NCBI GenBank assembly: GCA_017792405.1
Contig: CP051231.1
Location: forward strand, 4,117,295 to 4,181,294
Length of the DNA: 64,000 nt
Direction: 5' to 3'
From: Oceanicola sp.
Lineage (GTDB): Bacteria > Pseudomonadota > Alphaproteobacteria > Rhodobacterales > Rhodobacteraceae
Below are positions 24,002 through 32,138 of this stretch, in pieces. The position numbers and the translations under genes are program-made. Numbering within the stretch: position 1 is the first letter of the stretch; each line of letters starts with the position of its first letter. Under the pieces are notes generated by a model, which saw only the letters and a program-made list of their open reading frames with translations, searched no databases and was not told the DNA's origin.

Positions 24002-24208
24002 ATGCAGGTAAGCGTTCGTGACAACAACGTCGATCAGGCGCTTCGTGCTCTGAAGAAGAAACTTCAGCGCGAGGGTGTGTTTCGTGAGATGAAACTCAAG
24101 CAACACTTCGAGAAGCCGTCCGAGAAGAAAGCCCGTGAAAAGGCCGAGGCGATCCGCCGTGCGCGGAAGCTGGCTCGGAAGAAGGCCCAGCGCGAGGGGA
24201 TGCTCTAA
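24002..24208 (+). CDS. rpsU: 30S ribosomal protein S21
   Basis: 68 residues, reading MQVSVRDNNVDQALRALKKK and ending in the basic RRARKLARKKAQREGML tail. Standard S21 length. S21 helps the small subunit recognise the mRNA Shine-Dalgarno region. ATG 24002 is preceded by GGTGGTGACAACC. Single-gene unit with a good terminator. Confidence 0.97.
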   Translation: MQVSVRDNNVDQALRALKKKLQREGVFREMKLKQHFEKPSEKKAREKAEAIRRARKLARKKAQREGML

Positions 24209-24257
24209 GCACCCATCGGCACACGAACGGCGAGGGCTCCGGCCCCCGCCTACGACG

Positions 24258-24293
24258 ACCCCCGCGGCTCCGCCCGGGGGTTTGTTGTTTTTG
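24258..24293 (+). terminator. Rho-independent terminator of rpsU
   Basis: A 7-bp stem ACCCCCG (24258-24264) with CGGGGGT (24275-24281) and a 10-base loop, followed by TTGTTGTTTTT. It lies 50 bases past the rpsU stop. Confidence 0.8.
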
Positions 24294-24400
24294 GGGGGCA
24301 GGATACGACCGCATCCCCCGACGCTGCACGGCGCCTTCGGCTTGATTCCGTGCGGGTGCTCCGCTCAAACGGTCTCCACAATCCCGCAGGAAGCTCCCCA

Positions 24401-25072
24401 ATGACCGACCACCCCCTCGACACCCCCGCCCGCGCCGCGCTCAACGGCCCCCACGCCCATCTCGCCCAGCGCCACGGCACCGCCCTGCGCTACGATCCCG
24501 GCCTCATCCCCTTTGCTGCCATCGACCCGACCCACCCCGAAGACCTCACCACGCTCGCCGCCCCCGGCGAGCTGGCCGTCTTCCTGCAAACCGCCCCGGT
24601 CGCCGCCCTCCCCGGTTTCAGCGAAACCCTGCGCGCCGATGCCGTCCAGCTCACCAGCCAAACCCTGCCGCCCGCGCCGGACGACCCCCGCATCACCCCG
24701 CTCGGCCCGCCCGATGCCGCTGACATGCTGGCACTCGCCGAGGCCACCAAACCCGGCCCCTTCACCCTGCGCGCGCTGGAGCTGGGGCCGTTCTGGGGCA
24801 TCCGCCAAGAGGGCCGCCTCATTGCGATGGCCGGCACCCGCATGGCCGTACCCGGCTTCACCGAAATCTCCGGCGTCTGCACCGACCCCTCGGCGCGCGG
24901 GCAGGGCCTCGCCCGCCTGCTCTCGGCCCATGTCGCCCATGCCATCGCGGCCACCGGCAACACGCCCTTCCTCCACGCTTTCGCGGCCAATCCGGCGGCG
25001 ATCAAACTCTACGAGAGCCTCGGTTTTGCGATCCGCGCCGAGCTGGCCTGCGCGATCTTCCAGAAAACATGA
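24401..25072 (+). CDS. GNAT family N-acetyltransferase (FR47-like)
   Basis: 223 residues from ATG 24401, with AGGAAG upstream. The acetyl-CoA binding loop is DPSARGQGLARLL near residue 167, and the C-terminal part ends in FLHAFAANPAAIKLYESLGF, typical of the FR47-like GNAT subgroup. The N-terminal 80 residues are a separate, Pro/Ala-rich segment that probably forms the degenerate first GNAT half. The acceptor substrate is unknown. It sits between rpsU and nhaA, with no coupling to either. Confidence 0.85.
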   Translation: MTDHPLDTPARAALNGPHAHLAQRHGTALRYDPGLIPFAAIDPTHPEDLTTLAAPGELAVFLQTAPVAALPGFSETLRADAVQLTSQTLPPAPDDPRITPLGPPDAADMLALAEATKPGPFTLRALELGPFWGIRQEGRLIAMAGTRMAVPGFTEISGVCTDPSARGQGLARLLSAHVAHAIAATGNTPFLHAFAANPAAIKLYESLGFAIRAELACAIFQKT

Positions 25073-25169
25073 GAAAAACCTGCGACACCGCGCCTCACAC
25101 GGTTGATCTGATCCGGCAGGGTTGCCATCTCGTTACGTAGGGAAAGTAAACGCGCAACAGGGACAGGGA

Positions 25170-26396
25170 ATGCTCCGCAGAACACTCGATGAATTTTTCA
25201 GCTCCGATGCCGCCGGCGGTGTGGTGCTGATGCTCTCCGCCGTGGCCGCTCTCATGGTGGCCAACTCCTCGCTCAACCCTGAATACCAGGAATTTCTGGG
25301 CGCCTACATCGGCGTCACGGTGAACGGCGAGGGCATCGAGAAACCGGCGCTCCTGTGGATCAACGATGGCCTCATGGCCATCTTCTTCTTCCTCATCGGC
25401 CTCGAGCTGAAGCGCGAGTTGATGGAAGGCAAGCTGAAGAACCCCGCCGACGTGGTACTGCCCGGCATGGCGGCGGTCGGCGGTATGGTAGTGCCCGCAG
25501 CGGTCTATGTGTTCTTCAACTGGGGCAACCCGGCCACCATCGGCGGCTGGGCCATTCCGGCGGCCACCGACATCGCCTTTGCCCTCGGCGTTCTGGCGCT
25601 GCTCGGCTCCCGCGTGCCATCCTCGCTCAAGATCTTCCTGCTGACGCTGGCGATCCTCGATGACATGGGCGCCATTCTCATCATCGCGCTGTTCTACACC
25701 GCCAACCTTCAGGTCGATTATCTCTTCCTCGCCTGCATCCCGCTGGCGCTGATGATCTGGCGCAACCTGCGTGGTGCGCACCGCGTGGCCCCGATCCTGC
25801 TGCTCGGCGTGGTGATGTGGGTCTTCGTGCTCAAGTCCGGCGTGCATGCCACCCTCGCCGGGGTGATCACCGCTTTCTGCATCCCGCTGAAGGACAAGTG
25901 GAACAAGTCGCCCCTGCATTCCATCGAACACGGCCTCGCGCCCTATGTGCTCTACGCCATCGTGCCGCTCTTCGCCTTCGCCAATGCCGGTGTGGTTCTC
26001 AAAGGCATGTCGCTCTCGTCACTGCTCGACCCGGTGCCGCTGGGCGTCGCGCTGGGCCTGATCGTCGGCAAGCAGGTGGGTGTTTTCGGCACCACATGGC
26101 TGATGGTCAAGACCGGGCTCGCCAAGCTGCCCTACGGGGTCAACTGGGCGCATATCTACGGCCTCGCCTGCCTCGCAGGGATCGGCTTCACCATGTCACT
26201 CTTCATCGGTTCCCTGTCCTTCTCGGATGCCGCCCTGATGAACGAGGTGCGCCTCGGCGTGCTGCTGGGCTCCGCCGTCTCGGCGGTGGTGGGCTTTCTC
26301 GTCCTGCGCGCGGCGACCAATGCCGGCAGCGGCGAAAAGGTCGAAGCCCTGAACCAGCCGGGCGCAGCCGAGCGGGCCGAGGCCGCGGCGGAGTAA
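25170..26396 (+). CDS. nhaA: Na+/H+ antiporter NhaA
   Basis: 408 residues from ATG 25170 (AGGGA upstream). Twelve membrane helices are expected. The ion-binding Asp pair is in LAILDDMGAILI near residue 167, and PAATDIAFALGVLAL near residue 132 contains the pH-response/assembly region. It exchanges Na+ for H+ at the inner membrane, useful in a marine or saline setting. It has an Ala/Glu-rich C-terminal tail. A hairpin (26409-26420 with 26433-26444, one mismatch) follows but lacks a T-run. Confidence 0.95.
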   Translation: MLRRTLDEFFSSDAAGGVVLMLSAVAALMVANSSLNPEYQEFLGAYIGVTVNGEGIEKPALLWINDGLMAIFFFLIGLELKRELMEGKLKNPADVVLPGMAAVGGMVVPAAVYVFFNWGNPATIGGWAIPAATDIAFALGVLALLGSRVPSSLKIFLLTLAILDDMGAILIIALFYTANLQVDYLFLACIPLALMIWRNLRGAHRVAPILLLGVVMWVFVLKSGVHATLAGVITAFCIPLKDKWNKSPLHSIEHGLAPYVLYAIVPLFAFANAGVVLKGMSLSSLLDPVPLGVALGLIVGKQVGVFGTTWLMVKTGLAKLPYGVNWAHIYGLACLAGIGFTMSLFIGSLSFSDAALMNEVRLGVLLGSAVSAVVGFLVLRAATNAGSGEKVEALNQPGAAERAEAAAE

Positions 26397-26830
26397 CTCT
26401 CGCTCAAGCCGTGCCGCGCCGCCCTGCAAGGTGGCGCAGCACGGCCCCAGCCACCCAAAACCGTTAACAAATCCCTTGCGCGACTCCCCCGAGCCGCGCT
26501 AACCCGCCTCTGCTTCGGTTCGGGCGCAAGCCCGGAGCAAAAGGGAACGTGGTGCGGGGCAGAAGCCCCAAGGCCGCGACTGCCCCCGCAACTGTAAGCG
26601 GAGAGCGAGGCCTGTGCGCCACTGGGGGAGCATCCCCCGGGAAGGCCGGCCAACTCGCGATGACCCGCAAGTCAGGAGACCTGCCGAGGCGATCACCCTG
26701 AACCCGTGCGGGGCGCACGGCGTGAGCGGTCAGTCCGTAGCGGTGACGAAAGCACCGTCCGCGGAACGCCTCGCATTCCAAAGACACCACGCCACAGCGG
26801 GTCCCGGCCCGACGCAGAAGGACTTTGGAG
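26397..26830. other. nhaA-btuB intergenic region
   Basis: 434 bases. It holds the post-nhaA hairpin at 26409-26444, an AT-richer stretch at 26450-26480 that may contain the operon promoter (TTGCGC at about 26476, weak), the cobalamin riboswitch at 26505-26691, and after it a 7-bp hairpin (26704-26710 with 26714-26720) plus CGGTG/CACCG arms at 26741-26757 that may form the expression platform. AAGGA about 10 bases before ATG 26831 is the RBS. Confidence 0.6.
26505..26691 (+). ncRNA. Cobalamin (AdoCbl) riboswitch
   Basis: P1 arms CGCCTC (26505-26510) and GAGGCG (26686-26691) close the element. Inside are the conserved AAAGGGAA core, CCGCGACTGCCCCCGCAACT, the GCCACTG and CCGGGAAGGC arms, and the B12 box AGTCAGGAGACCTGCC (26670-26685). 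All match the cobalamin riboswitch consensus. It precedes a BtuB-like receptor and B12 ABC transporter genes, which it should repress when adenosylcobalamin is plentiful. Confidence 0.96.
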
Positions 26831-28657
26831 ATGAACCGCCTCCTCGCCACCACCGCAGCCCTCGCGCTCTCCACCTCCGCGCTCACCGCGCAGGAAAGCT
26901 ACGACCTCGAAGCCATCACCGTCACCGCCGACCTCTCCGACGGCACCGAAACCGACCGCACCGGCGCCACCGTCGAGGTGAGCACGCGGGAGGAGTTGGA
27001 AGCGGCAGGCGATGATGACCTTGCCACCTACCTCTCCCGCCAGCCGGGCCTTTCCCTGGCCGCCTCGGGCGGGCCGGGCAGTCTGGCCGACATCCGTATG
27101 CGCGGCCTGCACCAGAAATACGTGAAGGTGCAGATCGACGGCATCGATGTGCTCGATCCGTCCTCTCCCTCCCCCTCCTACGACTTCGGCCTGATGGGCA
27201 TTTCCGGCCTCGGCCGCATCGAGGTGCTGAAGGGCTCGCAATCGGCACAATACGGCTCCTCCGCTGTGGCCGGGGTGATCTCGCTCCAAAGCCGCCGCGC
27301 CACCGAAGAGGGCACCCACGTCTATCTGTCCGGTGAAATCGGCAGCTACGACAGCTTCGGCCTCGCCGCCACCGTCACCAGCCTTGGCGAGCGGCACAAC
27401 TTCGCCGTCACGCTTGAACGTCTCGAGTTCGGCGGGTTCTCGTCCGCCGATGAAGAGGATGGCAACACCGAAGCCGATGGCTTCTCGTCGGTCCGGCTCT
27501 CGTTCAACGGCGAATACGCCCTGACCGACGCCCTCTCCATCGGGCTGTCCGGCTTTGCCGAAAAGAGCACCGTCGCAATCGACGGCGGCTTTCCCTTTGG
27601 TGACACCGCCGAAGAGACAGATGGAACATCGAACGGCTTGCGCGCCTTCGCCCGTTACGACGCCGGGGCCATCACCCATCAGTTCGAGGCCACCTATTAC
27701 GACATCGAGCGCGACTATGCCGTGTCGGGCAACCGCTACGAAGGCGAACGCCACGGGCTGCGCTACCTCGGCCAAGCCACGCTGTCGCCCTCGGTTCAGC
27801 TGAACTTCGGTGCCGACTACACGGAAGAAGACTTCACCTCCGCCACCTTCATCACCGCCACCGGCAAGCAGAACACCACAGGCGTCTTTGCCGAGGTCAA
27901 CTGGGCCGCCTCCAGCGAGCTCGATGTGTCCGCTGCCCTGCGCCACGATGCCCACAACCGCTTTGGTGGGCACACCACCGGCCGTCTGGCACTGGCCTGG
28001 CGCCCGCAGGAAGATCTGATCGTGCGGGCCGCGCTGGCAACCGGCTTCCGCGCCCCCTCGCTCTATGAACTCTACGCACCGATCTACGGCAATGACACCC
28101 TGACGCCCGAAACCTCGCGCAGCGCCGAGTTGGGCATCGAGAAGCGGCTTGGCGGCGATGATTTCGTCAAGGCCACGCTGTTCTACACAGAGGTCGATGA
28201 CATGATCGGCTCCGATGCCTTCTTCGTCTACACGCAGGTGCCCGGCACCTCTGTGAGCAAGGGGATCGAGCTGTCGGGCCGCAAGGCTCTGTCCGACAAG
28301 GTGTCGCTCTTCGGAAACTACACCTACACCGAAAGTGTGGATGAGAACGACCTGCGCGAATTGCGCGTGCCGCGTCACAACCTCGTCCTCGGTCTCGAGG
28401 CCGAGATCGCACCGCGCTGGAACGTCATCGGTGAACTCCAGCACGTTGCCGACACGCTCGACGTCGACGCGCAGACCTTCGCCACCATCGAGGGCGATGA
28501 CTACACGGTCGTCAATGCGATGGTCACCTACGATGTGAGCGACAGCGCCGAAGCCTACTTCCGGATCGAGAACATCGGCGATGTCGAATACCAAACCGTC
28601 AACGGCTACGGCCAGTCCGACCGCGCCTTCTACGTCGGCCTCCGTGCCAAGTTCTAA
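26831..28657 (+). CDS. btuB: BtuB-like TonB-dependent vitamin B12 receptor
   Basis: 608 residues from ATG 26831. Signal peptide (LLATTAALALSTSALTA), then the TonB box EAITVTA near residue 26, the plug domain (LATYLSRQPGLSLAASGG, RIEVLKGSQSAQYGSSAVAG), and a 22-strand barrel ending in VGLRAKF with the C-terminal Phe required for outer-membrane assembly. It imports cobalamin across the outer membrane using TonB energy. The riboswitch directly upstream and the ABC transporter downstream give strong support for B12 as ligand. Confidence 0.94.
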   Translation: MNRLLATTAALALSTSALTAQESYDLEAITVTADLSDGTETDRTGATVEVSTREELEAAGDDDLATYLSRQPGLSLAASGGPGSLADIRMRGLHQKYVKVQIDGIDVLDPSSPSPSYDFGLMGISGLGRIEVLKGSQSAQYGSSAVAGVISLQSRRATEEGTHVYLSGEIGSYDSFGLAATVTSLGERHNFAVTLERLEFGGFSSADEEDGNTEADGFSSVRLSFNGEYALTDALSIGLSGFAEKSTVAIDGGFPFGDTAEETDGTSNGLRAFARYDAGAITHQFEATYYDIERDYAVSGNRYEGERHGLRYLGQATLSPSVQLNFGADYTEEDFTSATFITATGKQNTTGVFAEVNWAASSELDVSAALRHDAHNRFGGHTTGRLALAWRPQEDLIVRAALATGFRAPSLYELYAPIYGNDTLTPETSRSAELGIEKRLGGDDFVKATLFYTEVDDMIGSDAFFVYTQVPGTSVSKGIELSGRKALSDKVSLFGNYTYTESVDENDLRELRVPRHNLVLGLEAEIAPRWNVIGELQHVADTLDVDAQTFATIEGDDYTVVNAMVTYDVSDSAEAYFRIENIGDVEYQTVNGYGQSDRAFYVGLRAKF

Positions 28658-29471
28658 GCACCTCGCCAGTGCGCTCGCGCTCTGGCTGGCGGGGGCCGTC
28701 ATGGCCCTCGCCGCACCGCCCGAGCGGGTGGTCTCGATCAACCTCTGCACCGACCAGCTGGCGCTCGCCCTCGCGGCACCGGGCCAGCTGGTGTCGGTCA
28801 CCCGGATGCTGCAACGCGACGAGGGGGCGATGGCCGAGGCCGCCCGCGCCCTTCCGGGCAATTCCGCCCGCGCCGAAGAGATCTACCTGCTCGCGCCTGA
28901 TCTGGTGCTGGCGGGCAGCTTCACCGCGCCCGATACCCTTCGCATGCTCCAACGCCTCGGCCTGACGATCGAGGTCTTCACCCCCGCCGAAACCCTCTCC
29001 GACATCCGCGCCAACATCCTCCGCATGGGCACCCTGCTGGGCCGCGAGGCCGAGGCGCAGGCTGAAGTCGCCGCTTTCGACGCCCGCCTCGCCGCCATCC
29101 CTGCGCCCGCCGGCCCCGCGCCCCTCGCCGCGCTCTACGCCGCCAACGGCTACTCCGCTGGCGATGCCACCCTGCCGGGCCAGATGGTCAAGGCGGCGGG
29201 CTTTGCGCTGCTGGCCGAGGAGATGGGCCTGCCCTACGGTGGCGTTGTGCCGCTCGAAACCCTCGCCACCGCCTCGCCTGACCTCCTGATCGCCGCCCGT
29301 CCCGGAGCACCCAAGAGCCGTGCCGAAGAGATCCTCGCCCACCCGGTCGTCGCCGCCCTGCGCGATCAGGTGCCCACCGATACCCTCCACGACAGCGACT
29401 GGACCTGCGGCACCCCCTCCGTGCTCGATACCGTCGAGCGGCTGGCCGCGATCCGGGAGACGATGAAATGA
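28644..29471 (+). CDS. btuF: Periplasmic B12 ABC transporter binding protein (BtuF-like)
   Basis: 275 residues from GTG 28644, overlapping the end of btuB by 14 bases. Signal peptide LASALALWLAGAVMALAA, then the BtuF/FepB-type fold beginning ERVVSINLCTDQLALALA and LAPDLVLAGSF. Earlier in-frame starts fall inside the btuB barrel and are not credible. It captures cobalamin in the periplasm and delivers it to the permease at 29584. A short palindrome follows its stop at 29478-29495. Confidence 0.85.
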   Translation: MPSSKHLASALALWLAGAVMALAAPPERVVSINLCTDQLALALAAPGQLVSVTRMLQRDEGAMAEAARALPGNSARAEEIYLLAPDLVLAGSFTAPDTLRMLQRLGLTIEVFTPAETLSDIRANILRMGTLLGREAEAQAEVAAFDARLAAIPAPAGPAPLAALYAANGYSAGDATLPGQMVKAAGFALLAEEMGLPYGGVVPLETLATASPDLLIAARPGAPKSRAEEILAHPVVAALRDQVPTDTLHDSDWTCGTPSVLDTVERLAAIRETMK

Positions 29472-29477
29472 CTATAG

Positions 29478-29495
29478 GTCGGGATTTGTCCCGAC
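29478..29495. repeat. Palindrome, copy 1 (after the first binding protein gene)
   Basis: GTCGGGA (29478-29484), loop TTTG, TCCCGAC (29489-29495): a perfect 7-bp hairpin 6 bases past the stop. A near-identical hairpin follows the second binding protein gene at 32078-32095. It could act as an RNA stabiliser or a REP-like element; no T-run follows. Confidence 0.6.
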
Positions 29496-29583
29496 TCCCC
29501 CACGCCAGCCGCATCCTGTCTCAGCGCGGCTCCTGCAACCTGTGCCAGGTCGCCACCCAAAGGCTTCACCCCGAGGCCCGGCC

Positions 29584-30570
29584 ATGACCCCCACGCGCCT
29601 TTACACCGCCCTCGGTGCCCTCACCGTTGCCCTGTTCCTCGCCTCCCTCACCACCGGCCCGGCCTCGCTCCCCATCCCCGAGGCGCTCTCCGCCCTAGTC
29701 ACCCAATCCGACGGCCCGGCCACCATGGTTATGCGCGAAATTCGCCTGCCCCGCGCCCTGCTCGCCGCCCTCATCGGCGCCTCCCTCGGTCTCTCCGGCG
29801 CGGCGATGCAGGGCTACCTGCGAAACCCGCTCGCCGAGCCCGGCCTCATCGGCGTCTCCGCCACCGCCGCCCTCGGCGCCGTCATCGCCATCCAGACCGG
29901 CCTCGCCGCCGCCTACGCCTTCGCGCTGCCCGCCGCCGCCCTCTCCGGCGCGGCAATCGCCACCCTCGCCCTCCTCGCCTTGGCTGGCCCGCGCGGCACC
30001 GCGCTCACCCTGATCCTCGCCGGCGTCGCCTTCTCGGCCCTCGCCGCCGCCCTCACCAGCCTCGTCCTCAACCTCTCCCCCTCGCCCTATGCGGCGGCAG
30101 AAATCGTCTTCTGGATGATGGGCTCCGTCGCCGACCGCTCGATGACCCACGTCGCCCTCGCCGCCCCCTTCATCCTCGCGGGCATGGCCCTGATCCTGCC
30201 CCTCGGGCGCGGGCTCGACGCGCTGACCTTGGGCGAGGACGCCGCCGCCTCCATGGGCACACGCCTGCACCGCATGCGCCTCGCCCTCGTCCTCGGTGTC
30301 GCCGCCTCCGTCGGCGCGGGCACCGCCGTCGCGGGCGCCATCGGCTTCGTCGGCCTCGTCGTGCCGCACCTGCTACGCCCGCTCACCGGCCACCGCCCCT
30401 CGACCCTTCTGATCGCCTCCGCGCTGGGCGGCGCGGCCCTCCTGCTGGCGGCAGACACCGCCACCCGCCTCGTCTTCCCCGAGCGTGACCTCAAGCTCGG
30501 CGTCGTCACCGCCCTCATCGGCGCGCCCTTCTTCTTCCACCTCGTCTGGCGCCTGCGGGGGCGGCTATGA
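29584..30570 (+). CDS. btuC: FecCD-type B12 ABC transporter permease
   Basis: 328 residues from ATG 29584 (GAGG 8 bases upstream). It has about ten membrane helices of the FecCD/BtuC family: GASLGLSGAAMQGYLRNPLA near residue 66 and the coupling region AGAIGFVGLVVPHLLR near residue 255. It forms the inner-membrane channel of the importer with the ATPase encoded next (ATGA overlap). The cobalamin assignment rests on the riboswitch and BtuB; by sequence alone an iron-siderophore permease would be equally possible. Confidence 0.9.
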   Translation: MTPTRLYTALGALTVALFLASLTTGPASLPIPEALSALVTQSDGPATMVMREIRLPRALLAALIGASLGLSGAAMQGYLRNPLAEPGLIGVSATAALGAVIAIQTGLAAAYAFALPAAALSGAAIATLALLALAGPRGTALTLILAGVAFSALAAALTSLVLNLSPSPYAAAEIVFWMMGSVADRSMTHVALAAPFILAGMALILPLGRGLDALTLGEDAAASMGTRLHRMRLALVLGVAASVGAGTAVAGAIGFVGLVVPHLLRPLTGHRPSTLLIASALGGAALLLAADTATRLVFPERDLKLGVVTALIGAPFFFHLVWRLRGRL

Positions 30571-31307
30571 GCCTGACACTCGCCAACCTCTCCGTCACCC
30601 GCCAGAACGGCCGCGAAACCCTGCGTGGTGTGTCCCTCACCGTCACCCCCGGCGAGTTCATCGGCCTCATCGGCCCCAACGGCGCAGGCAAAACCACGCT
30701 CCTCCGCGCCACCCAAGGCCTGCTGCCCGCCACCGGCACCTCCTCCCTCGCGGCCCTCACGCCCACCCAACGCGCCCGCGCGGCCGCCTTCCTCCCCCAG
30801 TCCCGAGAGATCGCCTGGGACCTGACGGTCGAAACCCTCGTCACCCTCGGCCGCACACCCCACGCGCCCTCGGAGGCCGACGCCACAGCCGTCACCAAGG
30901 CAATCGCCCAAATGGCCCTCACCCCCCACGCCCAGCGCCGCGCCACCCGCCTCTCCGGCGGCGAACAAGCCCGGGCCCTGATCGCCCGCGCCCTGGCACA
31001 GGAAACCCCGCTGCTGCTGGCCGACGAGCCCATCGCCGGCCTCGACCCGGCCGCCCAGATCGCCACCATGCAGCTCTTCGCCCAGCTCGCGCACGAGGGC
31101 CGCGCCGTCCTCGCCTCGCTGCACGATCTCTCCCTCGCCGCCCGCCACTGCACCCGCCTCGTGGTGCTGCACGAGGGCCGCATCGCCGCCGACGGCCCGC
31201 CCGAGCAGGTGCTCACCCCGCAGCTGCTGTCAGAGGTCTTCCACATCACCGGCAGCTTCGTCTTCACCGACCACGGCGCGCTCTTCACTCCCACGGGCCT
31301 CACCTGA
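30567..31307 (+). CDS. btuD: B12 ABC transporter ATP-binding protein
   Basis: 246 residues. Walker A GPNGAGKTTLLRA near residue 34, Q-loop FLPQSREIAW, signature LSGGEQARALIARAL near residue 132, Walker B LLLADEPIAGLD, and switch His in ASLHDLS. It is the cytoplasmic motor of the importer. The start overlaps the permease stop (ATGA), and its own stop overlaps the next start (TGATG). Confidence 0.93.
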   Translation: MSLTLANLSVTRQNGRETLRGVSLTVTPGEFIGLIGPNGAGKTTLLRATQGLLPATGTSSLAALTPTQRARAAAFLPQSREIAWDLTVETLVTLGRTPHAPSEADATAVTKAIAQMALTPHAQRRATRLSGGEQARALIARALAQETPLLLADEPIAGLDPAAQIATMQLFAQLAHEGRAVLASLHDLSLAARHCTRLVVLHEGRIAADGPPEQVLTPQLLSEVFHITGSFVFTDHGALFTPTGLT

Positions 31308-32077
31308 TGCCCTTCCCGCCCGAGCGCATCGTCTGCCTGACCGAGGAAACGGTCGAAACTCTCTACCTCCTCGGCCAGCAGGACCGCATCGTCGGCGTCT
31401 CCGGCTACGCCGTCCGCCCGCCCGGCGTGCGCCAGCAAAAGCCCCGCGTCTCCGCCTTCACCTCCGCCGACATCCCCAAGGTCATGGCCCTGCGCCCCGA
31501 CCTCGTGCTCACCTTCTCCGACCTTCAGGCCGATATCGCCGCCGCCCTCCTGCGCGAAGGCGTCGCCGTCTACGGCTTCAACCAGCGCGGCCTCGCGGGC
31601 ATCTTCGACATGATCGAAACCCTCGGCGCCCTCACCCGATGCGAGGAAAAGGCGCAGGCTTTGACGCGCAGCTACCGCGCCCGGCTCGATACCCTGCGCG
31701 CCGAGGCCCCGGCCCGTGGCCTCAAGGTCTACTTCGAGGAATGGGACGAGCCGATGATCTCCGGCATCGGCTGGGTCTCCGAGCTGATCGAGGCCACAGG
31801 CGCGACCGACTGCTTCGCCCACCTCGCCCGCGAGCAGGCCGCCAAGAACCGTATCATAACGCCTCAGCAGGTCATCGACGCCGCCCCCGATGTGATCCTC
31901 GCCTCATGGTGCGGCAAGAAGGTCCGCCCCGAGCGCATCACCTCCCGCCCCGGCTGGCACACCATCCCCGCCGTCGCCAACGCCCACATCCACGAGATCA
32001 AATCGCCCATCATCCTCCAGCCCGGCCCCGCCGCGCTGACCGATGGGCTCGATGCGATCCTCGCCGCCCTCGCGTAG
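31307..32077 (+). CDS. Second BtuF-like cobalamin-binding protein, without signal peptide
   Basis: 256 residues from ATG 31307, translationally coupled to the ATPase gene. The fold is that of BtuF-type binding proteins (ERIVCLTEETVETLYLLG, IPKVMALRPDLVLTFSDLQA, then VILASWCGKKVRPERI, a segment typical of cobalamin-binding proteins). There is no signal peptide: the sequence enters the first beta strand within ten residues. It would therefore stay in the cytoplasm. A role in receiving or sensing imported corrinoid is inference. Alternatively a further upstream exported start exists, but only btuD sequence lies there. Confidence 0.82.
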   Translation: MPFPPERIVCLTEETVETLYLLGQQDRIVGVSGYAVRPPGVRQQKPRVSAFTSADIPKVMALRPDLVLTFSDLQADIAAALLREGVAVYGFNQRGLAGIFDMIETLGALTRCEEKAQALTRSYRARLDTLRAEAPARGLKVYFEEWDEPMISGIGWVSELIEATGATDCFAHLAREQAAKNRIITPQQVIDAAPDVILASWCGKKVRPERITSRPGWHTIPAVANAHIHEIKSPIILQPGPAALTDGLDAILAALA

Positions 32078-32095
32078 GGCGGGACTTGTCCCGCC
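32078..32095. repeat. Palindrome, copy 2 (after the second binding protein gene)
   Basis: GGCGGGA (32078-32084), loop CTTG, TCCCGCC (32089-32095), directly after the TAG stop. It shares the GGGAxTTGTCCC core and position with the copy at 29478-29495. Confidence 0.6.
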
Positions 32096-32138
32096 GCCCT
32101 CGGCTGCCATAAAGGCACTCAAGGCAAGAGGGGGTGCC

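Noticed and set aside
28581..28643. ATG start of the BtuF-like protein inside btuB
   Set aside because: The added residues (Ser/Thr/Pro-rich) come from btuB barrel sequence; the GTG at 28644 gives a proper signal peptide.
26693..28861. 722-residue open frame on the minus strand
   Set aside because: Antisense to the btuB gene and riboswitch; composition of a shadow frame.
30515..31822. Long minus-strand frame over the B12 transporter genes
   Set aside because: The plus strand encodes clear ABC ATPase and binding protein motifs; the minus frame has none.
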